The position numbers and the translations under genes are program-made. 64,000 nucleotides of DNA. It comes from Vibrio maritimus (GTDB lineage: Bacteria > Pseudomonadota > Gammaproteobacteria > Enterobacterales > Vibrionaceae). The notes below the pieces were generated by a model. The model was not told where the DNA came from, did no database searches, and saw nothing but the letters and a program-made list of their open reading frames with translations. Shown here piece by piece: positions 50,782 through 60,476 of this stretch. The stretch spans positions 310,001 to 374,000 of the forward strand of contig BBMT01000003.1 in assembly GCA_000755425.1 (NCBI GenBank). The letters are read 5' to 3'. The first letter of the stretch is position 1, and every line of letters starts with the position of its first letter.

Positions 50782-51111
50782 AGTGAATTCCTTTTTGGTT
50801 TCATTTATGAATATCGAACGCTCGCGTTTACCCTGAGAAAGCCGGCTCAGTACTGACGTTGTTGCGAGTCTAATTGCTAATACACAAGTATTAGAAAAGT
50901 TGCATGTTATTAACTTTAGTCTTAGGTATAGAAGGCAGAAATTAGACTGTCAAGAAATGTAAAAAATAGCAAGATGTTGCTTTCATTACATTTTTAATTG
51001 TATTTATCTATTGGATATAGATGTGGCAGAGAAGTGTTTTTTTAGATTTTCTATCTTCATTTCATGTGTTGTGGGTCTGCTGTTGCTAATCTTCTCAATA
51101 ATATCTTGTGG
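50782..51111. other. 330-base AT-rich spacer carrying the eCIS promoter
   Basis: No gene is visible. It holds the sigma70-type promoter at 50925-50953 and an untranslated leader of about 135 bases for the sheath gene. The AT content is clearly higher than in the operon that follows. Confidence 0.6.
50925..50953 (-). promoter_or_regulatory. Sigma70-type promoter of the eCIS operon
   Basis: On the minus strand TTGACA (50948-50953) and TATACC (50925-50930) are exactly 17 bases apart, an almost perfect match to the consensus. Transcription would start near 50918, about 135 bases before the sheath gene. All genes from the sheath to the membrane protein at 30141 are on one strand with small gaps, so this can drive a 20-kb operon. 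Confidence 0.7.
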
Positions 51112-51810
51112 TCACTTTTCAATTGAATTTAGCTCTGAGCGTTTAAGGATAGGGATCTCAGTGTTGGATTCGAAAATTGTATATTCCAAGTTTGCTAGTG
51201 ATACATGACCTTTGATTTGGAAATTGTGACTATTTGAAGTGTCAACAATGCTAACGCCTTTGTCAGATAAGTATGAAGGAATATAATATTGCCAAAGCGC
51301 TAAATTATTCTCAAAGCGTAGATTTAGCAATTTATTCAATTTATTGAATTGTGATCTGGGTTCCAAAAAATCCACCACGCCGACAAGACTATTCATTATA
51401 TCTCGATCTGAAATAGGCTCAATATATTCAAGGTTATTGATATCTGGATGGTTTATCCATTGACTAATATTAATAACAGAACTGTTAATATTAGCTTGGT
51501 CACAGTTGAATATCGCAAGGGATTTGTTATCTGGATTGTCTATTTTGGTATAGTTGCGAAAGTATGGGTCACTAGAGGTGATTCTAAACTGTAATCGGTA
51601 GCTCTCGCCATTTGGAACAATGTCTTCGAGGTAATCTTGGTCGCAGAAAACTATAAGACCATCAACAGACGGCTTAACAAACATGTGGTGCTGCCTTAAC
51701 CATTCAAGTGAAGCTACTGTAGGACTAATCGTAATCTGTGGTGAGCCGTTATCATTAGCAAAATAGGCATGCTCTACGCGTATAGTTAGAAATGGAGCGA
51801 AGTTTGACAT
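51112..51810 (-). CDS. Hypothetical protein in the eCIS locus
   Basis: A 232-residue AT-rich gene of unknown function lying between the cap-protein gene and the sheath. The predicted protein is soluble with mixed strands and helices and no signal peptide. I do not recognise a domain. It follows the cap gene by two bases, so it is co-transcribed with it and probably an injection-system part or a cargo-related protein. It is a candidate for cargo, but nothing in the sequence identifies an enzyme or toxin. Confidence 0.55.
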   Translation of the reverse strand: MSNFAPFLTIRVEHAYFANDNGSPQITISPTVASLEWLRQHHMFVKPSVDGLIVFCDQDYLEDIVPNGESYRLQFRITSSDPYFRNYTKIDNPDNKSLAIFNCDQANINSSVINISQWINHPDINNLEYIEPISDRDIMNSLVGVVDFLEPRSQFNKLNKLLNLRFENNLALWQYYIPSYLSDKGVSIVDTSNSHNFQIKGHVSLANLEYTIFESNTEIPILKRSELNSIEK

Positions 51811-51812
51811 GC

Positions 51813-52406
51813 TTATCCCTCGTTAGACATTTTTGGTTTAATCGATGACAAGGGACTAGTTTGTCGCAATAGCGCATCGCTATTTGGTATCGCAACACGC
51901 ATCTGATAGACGCAAGAGGGAAGATAACTAGACCCTAACATGCTCCACATATGACTTAATTGACCTTCTGGAATGACTTCCATTTCAAGTGCTATTTGCT
52001 CGACTAATTCGGGTATATCTGGCGAGTTTTGACGATTAAATACAGGATTTCTTTGGAAAAAAGCAAGAACATGAGAAAGTATTTTTAACCCATCAGTATA
52101 ATTTGTCGAAGAAAAATTTGATGCCACAACTACGGATATCGATAAATAAAGAGGCTTACCAGTGATGGCGCCACCAGTTTGTGAAGAATATGCCGACATC
52201 TGACCTGGTTTAGAAAAGGGATCTCTATCAATACCACTTATAAATATCAACACCTTATTGTCATTTTGATTAGCTGAGTTTTTGTTTGAATCAGTAGGGG
52301 CAGAGACGATGGCAAGATCTTCAGATAAATCAAATGTTGAATGAAGTGATTGATTTATTCTCTGGCAAAGATATTCAAGGCAATTATCTAACATAAACAA
52401 ACTCAT
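51813..52406 (-). CDS. DUF4255/Pvc16-like terminal cap protein
   Basis: A 197-residue protein resembling the DUF4255 (Pvc16_N) family. LDNCLEYLCQRINQSL and the later PLYLSISVVVASNFSSTNYTDGLKILSHVLAFFQRNPVF follow the family pattern (a central L-H-V-L-x-F-Q-N/R motif). In Afp/PVC the Afp16-type protein terminates the sheath-tube and fixes particle length. The AT-rich composition differs from the rest of the operon. Confidence 0.78.
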   Translation of the reverse strand: MSLFMLDNCLEYLCQRINQSLHSTFDLSEDLAIVSAPTDSNKNSANQNDNKVLIFISGIDRDPFSKPGQMSAYSSQTGGAITGKPLYLSISVVVASNFSSTNYTDGLKILSHVLAFFQRNPVFNRQNSPDIPELVEQIALEMEVIPEGQLSHMWSMLGSSYLPSCVYQMRVAIPNSDALLRQTSPLSSIKPKMSNEG

Positions 52407-52584
52407 AAGTGATGATGAGATTAGTGTAGTGCAACTTATACAAAAGTAATATATGTTTTTATATTCCGTTGATTAAATAAATATAAGTATACTAATCATA
52501 GGTTTTAATTGAGTGTATTAACACTTATTCCGGAGCAGTTCTCTAAAGTAATAATGATGTTTGTGATTTACTTTAATGACAGTG

Positions 52585-53462
52585 TCACTTTTGACTGAGG
52601 TGTTTTGTTGAGTTTTTCGCAAATACCTTTGCGGTATAGCTAAGTTTATTTAAATTAACACCCGTGTCGATGCCTAAACCATGGCAAAGATATATCACAT
52701 CCTCTGTTGCAACATTTCCGCTGGCGCCTGGAGCATAGGGGCAGCCTCCTAGGCCTGCAATGCTACTATCAATGGTGTTAATTCCCATAGTTAAAGCCTG
52801 ATAAATATTGGCAATGGCTTGGCCATAGGTATCGTGAAAATGAACGGCAAGATCAGAAAGAGATATATGAACAGAAACGGCTTCTATCATGGTCGCTATA
52901 CGCAGCGGCGTACCTGTTCCAATAGTATCACCTAGGGATATTTGGTAGCAGCCGATGTCGTACATGGCTTTGGCAATATCCGCGACCTTTTTTGGGGAGG
53001 TTGCACCTTCATAAGGGCAATCGGCCACGCAAGAAAGATAACCGCGCACTTTTATATTGTGCTGTTGGGCGAGAGCTATGACAGGTTCAAAACGCGCCAA
53101 GCTTTCGGAGATAGAGCAATGAATGTTGTTTTGACTAAAGGACTCTGAGGCAGAGGCAAATACCGCAATTTCATCCGCCTTTGCTTGGATTGCCGCTTCT
53201 AGACCCCGAACATTGGGAGTGAGGCGGAATAGGTGATTCCAGGTTTGCGTTGAATGTTTTGGAACACTCGGTCTGAATCTGCCATTTGCGGTACACGCTT
53301 GGGCGAAACAAAGGCACCAGTTTCTATATAGCGAAGGCCTGATTGTGATAGCGAATCAATAAGGGCGACCTTAGTCTCTAGCGAAACTCTAGGCTCATTT
53401 TGAAGCCCATCTCTTGCGCCAACTTCAACAATGTTAACGGAGTCTGGCAGCGTCATTTTCAT
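52585..53462 (-). CDS. liuE: Hydroxymethylglutaryl-CoA lyase (one frame break)
   Basis: HMG-CoA lyase splits 3-hydroxy-3-methylglutaryl-CoA to acetyl-CoA and acetoacetate, the last leucine-degradation step. The joined protein has about 292 residues. The start NIVEVGARDGLQNEP carries the catalytic Arg-Asp, the metal site is in HFHDTYGQA, and GLGGCPYAPGASGN is the family signature with the catalytic cysteine. The N-terminal frame stops at 53199; restoring one C near 53224 (TYSALTPNVRGLEAA) joins it. It starts three bases after the end of the liuC remnant repeat; liuD is missing upstream. Confidence 0.88.
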
Positions 53463-53496
53463 GGCTCATCTACCTTATTCATTGTTCATCTACCTT
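53457..53496 (-). repeat. Tandem 20-bp repeat at the liuC-liuE junction
   Basis: AAGGTAGATGA occurs at 53496-53486 and again at 53476-53466, in a 20-base period that continues imperfectly. It spans the liuC stop, a 7-codon ORF (MNKVDEP, 53459-53482) whose start overlaps the liuC stop and whose stop overlaps the liuE start, and the liuE start. The place is where liuD normally lies. Confidence 0.75.
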
Positions 53497-54276
53497 AGTA
53501 CTCCAGTCGGGCGGTACTTTGTCAAAAAAAGCGTTGAGGCCATGTTGACCTTGGGTTGAGACGCGCGCATTCGCAATCACCGTCACTGTTTGACGAATAA
53601 GAGACGGGTCAATCGCATTAGTACATTGCCGGATTAGCGCCTTAGTGTCACGAATGGCATTCGGGCTGTTAGCAAGCACGCTGTTGATACATTGAACTAG
53701 TTCGGGCTCTAGCTGATTCGCGTTACAAAGTTGATGGTAAAGTCCCAACTCTAAAGCAGTGTGAGCTGATATCTTTTCTGCGCTTAACATATAGCGACGG
53801 GCAGCTCTCGCGCCAATCGCGCGGATAGCGTAAGGCGCGATGGTTGCGGGTACTAAGCCAAGTTTTACTTCACTAAAACAAGCGATACTTGAACGCTCAG
53901 CAATAACAATATCGCAGCAGCAAATAAGGCCTAATGCTCCGCCAAAAGCACACCCTTGTACCGCGGCTATGGTTGGAATTGGTAGTTCATCGAGCGTAGA
54001 CATCAATAACGCTAGTTGCTCAGCGTCGGCAAGGTTGTCCTCATAGCTACACTTGGCCATTGATTTCATCCAATTAAGATCGGCGCCTGTAGAGAAGTGT
54101 TTGCCTTTGCCTCTGAGTATTAGGCAGCGTACAGACTTATTTTCTTTAATCGAATGCAATGTGCCGATCAACGCTTGGATGGTCTTGGATGAAAACGCGT
54201 TACCTTTGTCTGGGCGATTGAGTGTTATTGAGGCTATGCCCAAGTCAGTGATTTCTACTATTAGCTGTTCGCTCAT
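53479..54276 (-). CDS. liuC: Methylglutaconyl-CoA hydratase
   Basis: A 265-residue crotonase-family enzyme that hydrates 3-methylglutaconyl-CoA to HMG-CoA in leucine breakdown. The oxyanion-hole region is KHFSTGADLNWM and the second is QGCAFGGALGLICCCDIVIA; the EVKLGLVPATI catalytic-loop region is complete. The frame is intact. It follows liuB by nine bases, and the ATGA-type stop overlap that would lead into liuD instead leads into a 7-codon frame before liuE. Confidence 0.85.
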   Translation of the reverse strand: MSEQLIVEITDLGIASITLNRPDKGNAFSSKTIQALIGTLHSIKENKSVRCLILRGKGKHFSTGADLNWMKSMAKCSYEDNLADAEQLALLMSTLDELPIPTIAAVQGCAFGGALGLICCCDIVIAERSSIACFSEVKLGLVPATIAPYAIRAIGARAARRYMLSAEKISAHTALELGLYHQLCNANQLEPELVQCINSVLANSPNAIRDTKALIRQCTNAIDPSLIRQTVTVIANARVSTQGQHGLNAFFDKVPPDWSTKVDEQ

Positions 54277-54285
54277 CGTGCTGCC

Positions 54286-55889
54286 TCACATTCTGAAAAT
54301 ACCAAACTCGCTGTCTGGTATTGGTGCGTTCAACGCGGCGTTTAGTGCTTGGCTGAGAACATGACGCGTCTCTTTTGGATCTATAACGCCATCGTCCCAA
54401 AGTCTCGCGCTGGCGTAGTAGGGACTGCCTTCACGTTCATAATTATCAATAATGCCTTTTTTGAATGCCTGCTCTTGTGCGGGATCCCATTGAAGCCCCT
54501 GACGCTGCTTAACATCGTGTTTCACTTGAGCCAACACGTTAGCCGCTTGCATGCCGCCCATTACCGAGATGCGTGCATTCGGCCAGATCCACATCATGGT
54601 GGGATCGTAAGCTCTGCCGCACATACCATAGTTGCCAGCACCATAGGAACCACCAATAATTACGGTGAACTTGGGAACATCTGCGCAGGATACGGCCATA
54701 ACAAGCTTGGCCCCATGCTTGGCAATGCCTCCTTCTTCAGCTTGTTTACCCACCATAAACCCAGTGATGTTTTGCAAAAAAAGCAGCGGGATCTTTCGTT
54801 TCGCGCACAGCTCAACAAAGTGCGCGCCTTTTTGTGCTGACTCTGAAAACAAAATACCGTTGTTGGCGACAATACCAATAAGCTGCCCGTCAATTCGCGC
54901 AAACCCGCAAACAAGCGTAGTACCAAACAATGCCTTGAATTCATCAAAATCTGAGTCGTCAACAAGCCTTGCGATCACCTCGCGAACATCAAACGAAAGA
55001 CGCAAATCTCGATTGACGATGCCATACAGTTCTACAGCATCGTATTTCGGTAAAGTCGCTTGGTGTCTCTCTTGCGATGGAGACAGCTGACCGGTATTCG
55101 AGATCGCTTGTCTCGCTATTTCGAGAGCTTGGTGTTCATTATCTGCGTAGTAATCAGCAACACCGGATTTCTTACAGTGTACATCAGCACCCCCAAGGCT
55201 TCTTCTGATACTTCTTCGCCTGTCGCAGCTCTTACCAATGGGGGGCCCGCTAGGAAGATGGTGCTTTGCTGTTTGACCATAATGGCGACATCCGCCATAG
55301 CAGGAACATAAGCGCCGCCAGCAGTGCAAAGTCCGAGCACAACGGCGATTTGAGGAATACCTTTGGCTGACATGCGTGCTTGATTAAAGAAGATACGCCC
55401 AAAGTGCTCCTTATCAGGAAACACTTCGGCTTGATGAGGAAGGTTAGCACCGCCAGAGTCGACCAAATAGACACAGGGAAGTTGGCATTTAGCGGCTATC
55501 TCTTGAGCTCTCAGGTGCTTTTTTACCGTCAACGGATAATAGGTACCACCTTTGACGGAAGGGTCGTTAGCGATCACCATGCAAAGTATACCGCTGATTT
55601 TGCCTATCCCAGCGACAACGCCAGCGCAATGAATCACATCATCGTAAACTTCCCAAGCGGCAAATTGGCCGATTTCGAGAAACGCGGAATCTTGGTCGAG
55701 CAGGGTGGTGATACGTTCACGAACGGGAAGTTTGCCTTTTGCCCTTTGGCGCTCGATGGCCTTTACTCCGCCACCTTGTTTGATTTTTGTTACTCTCGTT
55801 TCCATCTCTTCGACAAGCGTGTTCATGGCCTGCATGTTGTCACGATAGAGCTCAGAGTCCCGTTTAATCTTAGTGACGATTTGTGGCAT
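54286..55889 (-). CDS. liuB: Methylcrotonyl-CoA carboxylase beta subunit (one frame break)
   Basis: The carboxyltransferase subunit of 3-methylcrotonyl-CoA carboxylase (about 535 residues). The N-terminal half includes [17 protein letters not shown], and the C-terminal half includes [42 protein letters not shown] and [18 protein letters not shown], the two acyl-CoA carboxyltransferase domains. Restoring one base in the C-run near 55192 joins both frames ([20 protein letters not shown]). AGGAG precedes the ATG at 55889. The enzyme needs the biotin-carrying alpha subunit (liuD), which is not found in this operon. Confidence 0.9.
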
Positions 55890-55898
55890 AAGCGCTCC

Positions 55899-57067
55899 TT
55901 ACATCGACTCGTCAAACAGTTCACGGCCAATGAGCATGCGGCGTATTTCCGATGTACCCGCACCAATCTCGTAGAGCTTGGCATCTCTAAGTAGACGACC
56001 GGCAGGGTAGTCATTGATGTAGCCATTTCCGCCAAGCAATTGAATCGCATCGAGCGCCATTTGCGTGGCGAGCTCTGCGGTGTAGAGAATAACCCCAGCT
56101 GAGTCTTTGCGAGTCACATCGCCTCTATCGCAAGCACTAGCTACAGCATAAAGGTAAGCACGCGCCGCATTGCAGCGCGTATACATATCAGCGAGTTTGC
56201 CTTGTACTAGTTGAAACTGGCCAATGGCTTTGCCGAATTGCTTGCGTTCATGAACATAAGGAACCACCAAATCCAGACAAGCTTGTATGATCCCTAGCGG
56301 ACCCGCCGCGAGTACAACACGCTCGTAGTCGAGGCCACTCATCAATACTTCAACACCGCGATTGACTTCACCTAACACGTTCTCGATGGGCACTTTGCAA
56401 TCTTGGAACACCAATTCGCAGGTGTTTGAACCGCGCATACCGAGCTTATCTAGCTTCTGTGCATGGCTAAATCCATCAAACTGTTTCTCAATAATGAAGG
56501 CGGTAATACCGTGTTGAGCCGCATTCGGATCGGTTTTGCGTAGACAACTAACACATCTGCATCGGGACCATTGGTGATCCACATTTTGCTGCCATTAAGA
56601 ATGAAGTGATCTTCACGGCGTTCGGCTCTAAGCTGCATGCTGATGACATCTGAACCAGCGTTGGCTTCACTCATGGCAAGTGCACCGACATGAGAGCCAT
56701 CAACCAGTCTAGGAAGATACTTCTCTTTTTGTGCTTGATTCCCGTTTCGGAAAATTTGATTCACACAGAGATTGGAATGTGCGCCATAGGAGAGCGCAAC
56801 GGAAGCTGACGCACGGCTAATTTCTTCAAGCGCGACTACATGAGCTAAATAACCCATATCAGCGCCACCATACTGATCGCTCACTGTCACGCCAAGGAGG
56901 CCCATCTCGCCGAGTTTCGGCCATAGTGGGTTGGGAAATGCATTGTCGCGGTCAATGTCGCCGGCAATTGGGGCAATGCATTCGCGAGCAAAGGCGCTGA
57001 CATGGTCACGAAGTAGATTGATGGATTCGTCCAAGCCAAAGTCCATGGCGTGATAATGAGTGAACAT
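55899..57067 (-). CDS. liuA: Isovaleryl-CoA dehydrogenase (one frame break)
   Basis: A flavin acyl-CoA dehydrogenase (about 390 residues) that oxidises isovaleryl-CoA in leucine breakdown. [19 protein letters not shown] is the FAD/substrate signature, and [25 protein letters not shown] with [18 protein letters not shown] the C-terminal one. The frame breaks near 56535; one A restored gives [18 protein letters not shown] and joins the pieces. GGAGGAA lies before the ATG at 57067. First gene of the liu operon after the regulator. Identity as isovaleryl rather than another acyl-CoA is from operon position. Confidence 0.87.
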
Positions 57068-57115
57068 GGTTCCTCCTCATACTGGACTTGGACTTAACTT
57101 TGAGTAGTTACGGTG

Positions 57116-57486
57116 CTATTTCGCTTTAGCGAGCGCAGCCTCACAGCGTTCACGCGCCGTTGTTAAGTCTTCCAGTAGTGTATTGATGTCGTCGAGCTGG
57201 CGCTTGAGTACGGCTTCCTTCTCATCAATGATTTTCAGCATTTTGGTTAACTGGTCATCTTCTTGATGGGTATCGTACAGCTCGAACAGTTCCCTGATCT
57301 CCGCTAAAGAAAAGCCGAGGCGTTTCCCGCGTAGAATAAGTTTTAAACGTATTTTGTCGCGACGTTGATAAACGCGCATGGTGCCTTTTCGGTCCGGTTG
57401 GATCAGCCTTCATCTTCGTAAAAACGGATACTTCTTGTGGTGATATCAAATTCTTTTGCCAGTTCACTGATCTTATAGGTGTCCAC
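57116..57486 (-). CDS. liuR: MerR-family regulator of leucine/valine catabolism (one frame break)
   Basis: A MerR-type regulator of about 124 residues. The DNA-binding start reads VDTYKISELAKEFDITTRSIRFYEDEGL then IQPDRKGTMRVYQRRDKIRLKLIL, followed by a coiled-coil (LTKMLKIIDEKEAVLKRQLDDI). The frame breaks near 57406 where one C is missing. I use the GTG at 57486, with GGAG upstream. It is first in the liu operon, opposite the valine operon, and by homology to LiuR it represses or activates both from the palindrome at 57592-57607. Confidence 0.82.
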
Positions 57487-57591
57487 GTTACAACTCTCCG
57501 GGGGCTAGGTTCTAGGGTCTTAATCCACACCTGCTCAACCACTGTTGTTCACATTCGCTGTGATTATTGAGTCAGGTTTTAAATTTGTTTC

Positions 57592-57607
57592 TTTACGTTT
57601 ACGTAAA
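57592..57607. promoter_or_regulatory. Palindromic LiuR-type operator in a 19-bp promoter spacer
   Basis: TTTACGTTTACGTAAA is a near-perfect dyad centred between liuR and the thiolase gene. It overlaps a -35-like TTTACG (57592-57597) and is 19 bases from a -10-like TATGCT (57617-57622) for the plus-strand operon; MerR-type regulators typically act on such long spacers. The same dyad can serve the minus-strand promoter. Confidence 0.65.
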
Positions 57608-57686
57608 TGTTAGTGCTATGCTTACTAAAACGTCAAGCTAATCGTTGAGAACTCCAACACATCGAGTTCCAAGGAGGAGGGCAAAG

Positions 57687-58940
57687 ATGGAACGAGTGCA
57701 GCAGGCCATAGGCCAAAGCGCCGTATGCATTGTGGCAGCGAAGCGTACGCCTATGGGCAAATTTCAGGGAGCGCTTTCACATTTGAGTGCAACTGAGCTC
57801 GGCAGTATTGCGATTGCGGATGCGATTAACGCCGTTGGTATGACACCAAGTTTGGTAGATGAGGTATTAATGGGTTGTGTGCTCAGCGCAGGCTTAGGAC
57901 AAGCGCCCGCGCGGCAAGCAGCAATTGGAGCCGGTCTAGCAAACCATACGTCTTGCACAACAGTTAATAAAGTGTGTGGCTCAGGGATGAAAACCGTGAT
58001 GCTAGCGAGTACCCAAATACAGGCAGGTGAGGCTGATTGCGTGATAGCGGGCGGAATGGAGAGCATGAGCAATGCGCCTTACCTGCTGAGTGGAGCTCGT
58101 TCAGGGCTGCGCATTGGGCACCATCAAACTCAAGACCACATGTTTACAGACGGTTTGCAAGACGCTTATGAAGGGGAACTTATGGGCGTGTTTGGACAGA
58201 AAACTGCAGACAAGCTCGGTTACAGTCGTGCGCAGATGGACAGCTGGGCAACACGCTCTGCGACTCGAGCTAAACATGCGGTCGAGAATCATCTTTTCCA
58301 ATCTGAGATTTGTAGTGTTACGTCAAGAGATGACCGCTCCGTTGATGAAGATGAACTGCCCAAAACCATCAAACTAGAGAAAATTCCTGCGCTTAAACCT
58401 GCTTTTAAAGTCAATGGATCTATCACGGCGGCGAATTCTAGTGCGATTTCGGATGGTGCTGCAGCACTTATGTTGATGAGCGAAACCAAGGCGCTAGAGC
58501 TAGGAGTAGCACCGCTGGCTGTGATCAAAGGATTCACAACGTCTGCGCGCCAACCTTCAGAGTTTACGTTGGCACCTGTCGATGCAATTCAAAAACTGCT
58601 CGATAGGCTTCAATGGCAATGCGGCGATGTCGATTTGTGGGAAATCAACGAGGCGTTCGCAGTGGTGACTCAGATTGCCATTGATACGCTTGGTTTAGAA
58701 GAAGCAAAGGTCAATGTGAACGGTGGGGCTTGTGCACTAGGACACCCGATAGGAGTCAGCGGTGCGAGGATTTTGGTGACCTTGATACATGCATTGCGTT
58801 CACGTGCAACGAAGTGTGCCGGCAGCAAACCGTTGAAAGGAATCGCTACATTATGCATTGGCGGGGGGGAGGCGACTGCTGTCGCGATAGAGGTATCGCC
58901 AGCGGAAGCAGGCAGTCATAAAGATACGGAGGATCAATGA
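57687..58940 (+). CDS. Acetyl-CoA C-acyltransferase (thiolase)
   Basis: A 417-residue thiolase. The active cysteine is in NKVCGSGMKTVML (about residue 94), GGACALGHPIGVSGARI holds the catalytic histidine, and LCIGGGEATAVA the second cysteine. It could cleave acetoacetyl-CoA from leucine breakdown or the isoleucine-derived 2-methylacetoacetyl-CoA. AAGGAGGAGG precedes the ATG at 57687. The C-terminus has a charged extension of about 20 residues ([13 protein letters not shown]) beyond the usual end. The stop overlaps the next gene (ATGA). Confidence 0.85.
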   Translation: MERVQQAIGQSAVCIVAAKRTPMGKFQGALSHLSATELGSIAIADAINAVGMTPSLVDEVLMGCVLSAGLGQAPARQAAIGAGLANHTSCTTVNKVCGSGMKTVMLASTQIQAGEADCVIAGGMESMSNAPYLLSGARSGLRIGHHQTQDHMFTDGLQDAYEGELMGVFGQKTADKLGYSRAQMDSWATRSATRAKHAVENHLFQSEICSVTSRDDRSVDEDELPKTIKLEKIPALKPAFKVNGSITAANSSAISDGAAALMLMSETKALELGVAPLAVIKGFTTSARQPSEFTLAPVDAIQKLLDRLQWQCGDVDLWEINEAFAVVTQIAIDTLGLEEAKVNVNGGACALGHPIGVSGARILVTLIHALRSRATKCAGSKPLKGIATLCIGGGEATAVAIEVSPAEAGSHKDTEDQ

Positions 58941-60428
58941 TGAATAAAATAGCCAATTTCATCGATGGTAACGCTGTTGTATCACAGGCGAACGAATGGA
59001 TAGATGTGACAAATCCTGCCAACAATGACCTGCTTGGCATGGTACCGCTGACCCCAACTGATGAGATACAAGATGCGATAGAACAGGCGTTAAATGCTCA
59101 AATGCACTGGAAAGAGGTCGCGATATCAGAACGTGCCCGTTTGATGCTCCGATACCAGCATCTGCTTAAGGAGCGGCACGACGAAATAGCCACCTTATTG
59201 TCGAAAGAAACGGGTAAAACCTTGGCCGATGCCAAAGGGGATGTATGGCGTGGGATAGAAGTCGTAGAACAAGCCGCCAATATTGCCAGCAACATGATGG
59301 GGGAAACGGCAGAAAACGTCGCGACGGATATTGATAGCTACTCGTTAATTCAGCCCTCGGTGTGTGCTGTGGCATCACTCCATTCAACTTTCCTGCGATG
59401 ATCCTTTATGGATGTTTCCTATCGCTGTTGCTGCGGGTAATGCATTTATCCTCAAACCTTCTGAACAAGTTCCGCTCACTGCCGTGCGTTTAGCGGAGCT
59501 TTTTCATGAAGCGGGCGCGCCGCCAAGTCTTCTGCAAGTGGTGCATGGTGGTAAAGCGCAAGTTGATTTCTTACTTTCTCATCAAGCGATTCAAGCGGTC
59601 TCATTTGTTGGTTCAGTCCATACTGCTCAATACATATATCAAACAGCAACCACTAATCACAAGCGAGTACAAGCGTTTGCAGGTGCAAAAAATCACATGG
59701 TTGTGATGCCAGATGCAAATAAAGCTCAGTTCATCAATAACTTGGTTGGGTCCTCTGTTGGTGCTGCTGGGCAACGTTGTATGGCGATATCTGTAGCCGT
59801 TTTTGTCGGTAGCGCCAAAGAGTGGATTGCAGAGCTTGCTGCTGAAATGGCGAAAGTGAAGCCAGGACTATGGGATGACCCCGAGGCCGCATATGGGCCG
59901 TTAATCAGTCAGCAAGCTAAGCTGCGTGTGGTCAATTTGATCGAATCAGGCAAGAAACAAGGCGCCAACTGCTTACTTGATGGCTCAGAATGTGTGGTTG
60001 AAGATGCTCCCCAAGGCAACTGGCTAGGACCGACTTTGTTTAGCGGGGTTAACACCGATATGGAGATCTACCAGCAAGAAATCTTCGGGCCAGTATTGGT
60101 GTGTATTGAAGTGGAGTCTTTGGATGAAGCTATCGCGCTTGTGAATGCCAACCCTTACGGTAATGGTACGTCAATCTTCACGGCGAGCGGAGCGGCGGCT
60201 AGAAAATATCAGCATCAGATCTTAGTAGGGCAAGTGGGGATTAATGTACCAATACCCGTGCCTTTACCCTTCTTCTCGTTCACAGGTTGGCGCGGCAGTT
60301 TCTATGGCGACTTGCACGCTTACGGTAAGCAAGCTGTGCGTTTTTATACTGAGACTAAAACGGTCACCGCGCGTTGGTTCGACGACGATATCCCAGATGG
60401 ACCCAATTTAACCATTCAGCTTCGCTAA
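58937..60428 (+). CDS. mmsA: CoA-acylating methylmalonate-semialdehyde dehydrogenase (two frame breaks)
   Basis: An NAD-dependent, CoA-acylating aldehyde dehydrogenase of about 497 residues. The Cys nucleophile is in [34 protein letters not shown] near the C-terminus is typical of MMSDH. Frame breaks near 59355 and 59404 each need one C; with both, [17 protein letters not shown] is recovered, the expected signature. It converts methylmalonate (and malonate) semialdehyde to propionyl- or acetyl-CoA in valine degradation. It starts on the thiolase stop. Confidence 0.88.
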
Positions 60429-60476
60429 GCTCGAGCTTTATTCAAGCAACAAGGTACTAGGAATAAGGAGCAAGGT

